A stretch of 9,144 nt of DNA, from assembly GCA_905214955.1 (NCBI GenBank), contig CAJMON010000096.1, forward strand, positions 1 to 9,144. The letters run 5' to 3'. Below the pieces are notes generated by a model. The model was not told the origin of the DNA, made no database searches, and was given only the letters and a program-made list of their open reading frames with translations. Shown piece after piece: positions 6,147 through 9,144 of the stretch; position 1 is the first letter of the stretch, and every line of letters begins with the position of its first letter. The DNA is from an uncultured bacterium. GTDB lineage: Bacteria > Bacillota > Clostridia > Lachnospirales > Lachnospiraceae. The translations under genes were made by a program, and so were the position numbers.

Positions 6147-7631
6147 CTACGCCATGGTTCCAAATTTTCTGAATGTGTCTTTTAATCTATCATAAAGCTC
6201 TAAATAGAGTTCCATGGACTTTTTATAAATTTCATGATTTTCCATGTTCGGCTTCTGTTCTCTGGTAATCACAACGGTCTCTTTAACAGCCTCCTCGAAA
6301 CTGCTGTATACCCCTGTGCCAACTCCTGCCAGGATGCAGGCCCCCAGTGTGGTCGCCGTATCTGAGGCAGGCACTTTGATTACTTTTCCGGTAACATCTG
6401 CCTTAATCTGAGTCCACAAGCGGCTATTGGACGCTCCGCCCATGGCAATCAGCTCCCCTGCTTCCACACCGGCTTCTGCCGCTGTCTGCAGGTTATGCTC
6501 CAGAGAAAATGCCACACCTTCTAATGCGGCACGGATCATATGGCCTTTTGTCTTGTCAAAGCCAAGTCCGTAGAATACGCCTTTTGCATCCGGGTCCCAG
6601 ATGGGGGAACGCTCCCCTGCCATGTAGGGAAGGAAAACAACGCCCTCGCTGCCAACCGGAACCTTTTCTGCCAGTGCAGTCAGCTCGTCAAAGCTCAAAT
6701 CCGCTCCCAGCTCCTGGCGGAACCAGCGCAGAACCCCGCCGCCTCCTACGGTTCCTCCCTGCAGCAGCCATCTATCCGGCACCACATGTGTTCCCAGAAT
6801 CAGTTTCGGATGGGCCTTTGCTTCATCCATGCAGATGCTCATACCACCGGCCTGGCCGCCCTGTTCCTGAGTCTGCCCAGGCTTCCACACCCCCGCTCCC
6901 AATGTGCCGCAGGCTGCATCCAAACCGCCTGCTACCACCGGTGTGCCTTCTTTCAACCCAGTCTGGGCTGCTGCATTCGCAGTGACTTTTCCGATGATCT
7001 GATCGCATCCTGTCAGTTCCGGTGCCAGATCTGCAGAAAGTCCCAGCTCCCGTGCAAGGTCTTCATCATAGGTGCAGGTCTTCATATTAAAGAAATGAAG
7101 TCCATATCCCTGAGAAAGATCCTGGCTCATTACACCGGTAAGCCGGTATCCGATGTAGCTGTTGCTCTGTAAAAATTTGTAGGTATGTTTGAAAATTTCC
7201 GGCCGGTTCTCTTTAAACCACAACATTTTCGGTGTGGAATAAGATGGAAGGAAATCATTTCCAGCTGTCTGAAAGATCCGCTCGCCTCCCACTTCCCGTT
7301 TCACCCGCTCACAGATGTCCCGTGCTCTGGTATCCATCCAGATAGGGGTATTGGCCAGGCAGTTGCCTTCCCGGTCTACCGGAATGGCTGACCAGCTCTG
7401 TCCGTCAATTCCGATTCCAGCAATCTTTCCCGGATCTGTTCCAGATTCTTCCAGCACCCGCTTGATTCCAGCGCAAATGGCCATCCACCATTCATCCGGA
7501 TTCTGCTCCACCCATCCAGGTTCAGGATAATACAGCGCATAAGGCTCATTTGCCTGCGCCGCCACCTGTCCGTTTCTCTCAAATAACGCCACCTTACATG
7601 CAGACGTTCCAATATCAATTCCCAATAACAT
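6147..7631 (-). CDS. FGGY-family carbohydrate kinase, xylulokinase-like (XylB family)
   Basis: The 494-residue product begins at ATG 7631, six bases after AAAGGG. A TTG 15 bases further upstream is in frame but would overlap the putative operator. The N-terminus MLLGIDIGTSACKVALF carries the phosphate-1 motif with D6 and T9. The catalytic-base region is GGLDAACGTLGAG (D238). FLPYMAGERSPIWDPDAKG (333-351) and the adenosine-loop GGASNSRLW (398-406) are typical of xylulokinase-type FGGY enzymes, and the length is standard. The sugar-contact motif, usually SGQMHG in D-xylulose kinases, reads DGQSWSA here (from D76), so the ketose may not be D-xylulose. The enzyme should phosphorylate the ketose made by the neighbouring dehydrogenase with ATP. 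It follows lacI by 224 bases containing a mobile repeat and an operator-like site. I see no convincing promoter in that gap, so read-through from the lacI promoter is likely. Confidence 0.9.
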   Translation of the reverse strand: MLLGIDIGTSACKVALFERNGQVAAQANEPYALYYPEPGWVEQNPDEWWMAICAGIKRVLEESGTDPGKIAGIGIDGQSWSAIPVDREGNCLANTPIWMDTRARDICERVKREVGGERIFQTAGNDFLPSYSTPKMLWFKENRPEIFKHTYKFLQSNSYIGYRLTGVMSQDLSQGYGLHFFNMKTCTYDEDLARELGLSADLAPELTGCDQIIGKVTANAAAQTGLKEGTPVVAGGLDAACGTLGAGVWKPGQTQEQGGQAGGMSICMDEAKAHPKLILGTHVVPDRWLLQGGTVGGGGVLRWFRQELGADLSFDELTALAEKVPVGSEGVVFLPYMAGERSPIWDPDAKGVFYGLGFDKTKGHMIRAALEGVAFSLEHNLQTAAEAGVEAGELIAMGGASNSRLWTQIKADVTGKVIKVPASDTATTLGACILAGVGTGVYSSFEEAVKETVVITREQKPNMENHEIYKKSMELYLELYDRLKDTFRKFGTMA

Positions 7632-7645
7632 TTTTGTCCCTTTCA

Positions 7646-7661
7646 AGCAAACCGCTTCGTT
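7646..7661 (-). promoter_or_regulatory. Second LacI-type operator, in the kinase leader
   Basis: The plus-strand sequence AGCAAACCGCTTCGTT matches the operator at the lacI promoter (AGCGAACCGTTTCGCT) at 13 of 16 positions, in the same orientation, around the central ACCG/CGGT. It ends about two bases before the kinase ribosome binding site. A repressor bound there could block transcripts reading through from lacI or a local promoter. Recognition by the local repressor is inferred from the match alone. Confidence 0.55.
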
Positions 7662-7708
7662 TTTATTTTCGTTCTCTTTTGCCGTTTTTCTTATGCATCT
7701 TCTCCTAG

Positions 7709-7866
7709 AGCGTGTTTAAAAAATGCTTTCTGCAAGATATACGTCACAATTTGTGGAAGATTTTATCTGAATGAGGACGGCACAGCAGGCTGCGTCAACC
7801 GAATGAAAGCAAAATCTCACGCAAACTGAAACAGACAGATTGCAGAAATGATTTATCAGACACGCT
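7709..7866. mobile_element. MITE-like 158-bp imperfect palindrome
   Basis: Positions 7709-7735 and 7840-7866 are inverted copies, 27 bases with 22 matching (outermost AGCGTGT, innermost TTTCTGCAA). The symmetry continues inward with no gap: 7750-7776 against 7799-7825 matches at about 17 of 27 positions. The centre (about 7774-7800) also folds. The whole segment could form one long hairpin in DNA or RNA. There is no coding capacity, which is typical of a non-autonomous miniature element or a large REP-like repeat. I find no clear target-site duplication. Read on the minus strand, the stem is followed by six T (7723-7718), so it might also attenuate lacI read-through. Confidence 0.65.
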
Positions 7867-8926
7867 TTATCGTCTGAATGGATTCTCCTGGATAAATGCT
7901 GGTTTTTAACAGCACATTTCGCGGTCCGCACTCTTTTGTTTCCCCTTCTTCGAATTCTTTCCCTTCCTGTTTTTTCTCCTGCTGTTTTCCATTCTTTTCA
8001 TTTTTCAGTCTGCCCAGCATCAGTTCCGCTGCCGTTTTTGCAATTTCTTCCATAGGCTGAACCACCATCCAGAGCTTTGGACGGATCACCTGGGATAACA
8101 ACAGGTTATCAAATCCAATGATAGACAATTTTTCTGGGAATTCCACTCCTGCTTCATTCAATGCAATCACGGCTCCCATGGTGATCTCATAATTTGACAG
8201 AAATACCGCCGTAGGCGGATCTTCTAACTCCAGCAACGCCCGCACAGAATCGTAACCGTGCTGTACTTCCAGGTCTCCTTTCCGAATGTACTTGGCATAT
8301 ACCGGAAGATCTGCTTCTTCCATTGCTCGAAAATATCCTTTCAGACGGCCAGCTGCTGTATAATACTGATCATCTCCGCAGATCACAGCAATCTTTTTAT
8401 GGCCTTTTTCAATCAGAAGCTTCACCGCTTCGTACGATGCTTCCTCATTGTCTACCTGAACGCTGTCAAAGTCTCCGTCGGAAAAGGTCCGGTCAATAAG
8501 CACCACCGGAATTCCTCTGCGCACGGCTGCAGACAGATACGTGGATGTTCGGGATGTGGGAATGGTAATGATTCCATCCACCCGTTTTCCAAGAAGAAAA
8601 CGTACCGCTTCTTCTTCCAGTTTTTCATCCCCACGGCAGTCACACACAATGGTTCCGTAATCGCCTGCCCGGAGAATGTCTTCGATTTTTGCAATAATGG
8701 TACTGGCAAAAACATTATCCAGCTTCTGAATCAGCACTCCTACCGTCTTCGTCCGGTTCGTTGCAAGGCCTCTGGCCACCTCGTTCACTTCGTAATGCAA
8801 AACTTCAATGGCATGTTCAATGGCCGCCTTGTTGGCAGGGAGTACATTTCCTCCGTTTAAATACTTGGAAACAGTAGCCAGGGAAAGTCCTGTCATCTTT
8901 GTAATATCCCGTATCGTTGCCGCCAC
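7856..8926 (-). CDS. LacI-family transcriptional repressor
   Basis: I place the start at GTG 8926, seven bases after AAGGGGG, giving a 356-residue protein that begins MAATIRDITKMTGLSLATVS. An ATG 30 bases upstream lies close to the operator and lacks a ribosome binding site. The LacI helix-turn-helix occupies about residues 5-24, with ATVSKYLNG as recognition helix, then the hinge 'VNEVARGLATNRTKTVGVLI'. The periplasmic-binding-like effector domain follows, with VDGIITIPT, IPVVLIDR, HKKIAVICG and LSIIGFDN (about 268-274). A charged Lys/Glu/Gln-rich stretch at about residues 308-336 precedes the last strand (NVLLKTSIYPGESI) and looks like an insertion relative to usual members. The last three codons and stop lie inside the mobile repeat at 7709-7866. 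The gene leads the sugar operon, and an operator overlaps its own promoter, so autorepression and control of the kinase, dehydrogenase, reductase and transporter genes are likely. The inducer is probably a sugar or polyol. Confidence 0.9.
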   Translation of the reverse strand: MAATIRDITKMTGLSLATVSKYLNGGNVLPANKAAIEHAIEVLHYEVNEVARGLATNRTKTVGVLIQKLDNVFASTIIAKIEDILRAGDYGTIVCDCRGDEKLEEEAVRFLLGKRVDGIITIPTSRTSTYLSAAVRRGIPVVLIDRTFSDGDFDSVQVDNEEASYEAVKLLIEKGHKKIAVICGDDQYYTAAGRLKGYFRAMEEADLPVYAKYIRKGDLEVQHGYDSVRALLELEDPPTAVFLSNYEITMGAVIALNEAGVEFPEKLSIIGFDNLLLSQVIRPKLWMVVQPMEEIAKTAAELMLGRLKNEKNGKQQEKKQEGKEFEEGETKECGPRNVLLKTSIYPGESIQTIKRV

Positions 8927-8958
8927 TGCACGTCCCCCTTTTTTCCATGTTCTCATAT

Positions 8959-8974
8959 AGCGAACCGTTTCGCT
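8959..8974 (-). promoter_or_regulatory. LacI-type operator at the lacI transcription start
   Basis: AGCGAACCGTTTCGCT is a 16-bp palindrome with matching 6-bp ends (AGCGAA / TTCGCT) and a CG-centred core, the usual shape of a LacI-family site. Flanking CATATAG and CTATATG extend the symmetry with a two-base shift. It lies just downstream of the expected start (about 8976) of the promoter at 8983-9011, where a bound repressor would block initiation. Confidence 0.75.
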
Positions 8975-8982
8975 CTATATGC

Positions 8983-9011
8983 ATCATAGCGCAAAAAAGC
9001 CCTTCTGTCAA
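8983..9011 (-). promoter_or_regulatory. Consensus sigma-A promoter of lacI and the sugar operon
   Basis: On the minus strand TTGACA (9011-9006) is a perfect -35 hexamer. It is separated by exactly 17 bases from TATGAT (8988-8983), a -10 with one mismatch. The start should fall near 8976, about 50 bases before the lacI GTG. The -35 lies inside the terminator hairpin of the upstream unit. Confidence 0.85.
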
Positions 9012-9022
9012 GCAGAAAGGCT
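8993..9022 (-). terminator. Distal intrinsic terminator of an upstream unit
   Basis: A 10-bp stem with one mismatch (AGCCCTTCTG at 8998-9007, CAGAAAGGCT at 9013-9022) and a 5-base loop is followed on the minus strand by six T (8998-8993). It is the second of two tandem terminators facing leftward. Confidence 0.75.
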
Positions 9023-9045
9023 TCTGGGACGATAGAAAGACATAG

Positions 9046-9087
9046 AAAAAGCTGCCATCGTTCACGATCCTGTGAACAATGACAGCT
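9046..9087 (-). terminator. Strong proximal terminator of an upstream unit
   Basis: A 16-bp stem (9050-9065 with 9072-9087, two G-U pairs in the minus-strand RNA) and a 6-base loop are followed on the minus strand by TTTTT (9050-9046). Such a long stem suits a highly transcribed upstream unit. Bases 9088-9144 hold no ORF or RNA gene that I can identify. They read like the untranslated tail of that unit. Confidence 0.8.
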
Positions 9088-9144
9088 TCCTCTCTTTGTA
9101 CCTTCAAAACCACATACAGAATTAAATTTATCCGATTTGTCTCT

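Noticed and set aside
6509..7172. Long plus-strand ORFs opposite the kinase gene
   Set aside because: They are antisense shadows of a gene with intact FGGY motifs. They are Pro/Ser/Cys-rich and have no ribosome binding site.
7663..7698. 11-codon basic mini-ORF (MHKKNGKRERK) behind AGGAG in the kinase leader
   Set aside because: The spacing of three bases from AGGAG to ATG is poor, and there is no attenuator-like pairing next to it. Probably chance.
7716..7931. 71-codon minus-strand ORF across the palindromic element
   Set aside because: It overlaps the lacI end and the repeat in another frame, with Cys-rich composition and no ribosome binding site.
8959..8974. Catabolite-repression (CcpA) cre site at the lacI promoter
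   Set aside because: It lacks the TG...CA ends of the cre consensus. The perfect AGCGAA/TTCGCT arms and the second copy fit the local repressor better.
8817..9113. 98-codon minus-strand ORF spanning the terminator and lacI promoter
   Set aside because: It reads through terminator, promoter and operator and then overlaps lacI out of frame.

Overview
The window looks like chromosomal DNA from a Gram-positive, AT-leaning Firmicute, most likely Lachnospiraceae. This is inferred from strong AGGAGG-type ribosome binding sites, intrinsic terminators, a DUF4428 protein, Big_2-repeat surface proteins and the style of the sugar genes. No rRNA lies in the window to confirm it. Every convincing gene is on the minus strand, so transcription runs from high to low coordinates.

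Right part (about 9144 to 2943): a carbohydrate operon. Two intrinsic terminators (9046-9087 and 8993-9022) end an upstream unit outside the window. A consensus promoter, TTGACA-17-TATGAT, overlaps the second terminator. It drives a LacI-family repressor, then an FGGY (xylulokinase-like) kinase, a zinc-dependent dehydrogenase closely resembling galactitol-1-phosphate dehydrogenase GatD, an aldo/keto reductase, and an EamA/DMT-type transporter. A terminator at 2943-2996 ends the unit. Two near-identical 16-bp palindromes, one at the lacI transcription start and one just before the kinase ribosome binding site, are probable operators of this repressor. Together the enzymes suggest a reductase / polyol dehydrogenase / ketose kinase route for a pentose or polyol. 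The substrate cannot be read from the sequence, and no PTS or ABC uptake system is present.

Between lacI and the kinase sits a 158-bp, gap-free imperfect palindrome with 27-bp terminal inverted repeats (22/27 matching). It looks like a MITE or similar non-autonomous mobile repeat. Its end supplies the last three codons and the stop of lacI.

Left part (about 2930 to 1): a weak two-gene unit holds a 140-codon unrecognised ORF coupled by ATGA overlap to a secreted protein with three Big_2 Ig-like repeats and a further C-terminal domain. After its terminator (960-981) lies a promoterless C-terminal LuxR-type HTH fragment of about 59 codons. Next is a DUF4428 zinc-ribbon protein that runs off the left edge within a 12-residue repeat. 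The promoter regions of the 140-codon ORF and of the DUF4428 gene share a 13-bp box (12/13 identical), each centred about 41-43 bases upstream of the presumed start. This box may be the site of the regulator whose C-terminus survives as the fragment.

I see no tRNA, rRNA, CRISPR array, riboswitch or complete insertion sequence. Plus-strand open frames appear to be shadows of the minus-strand genes.
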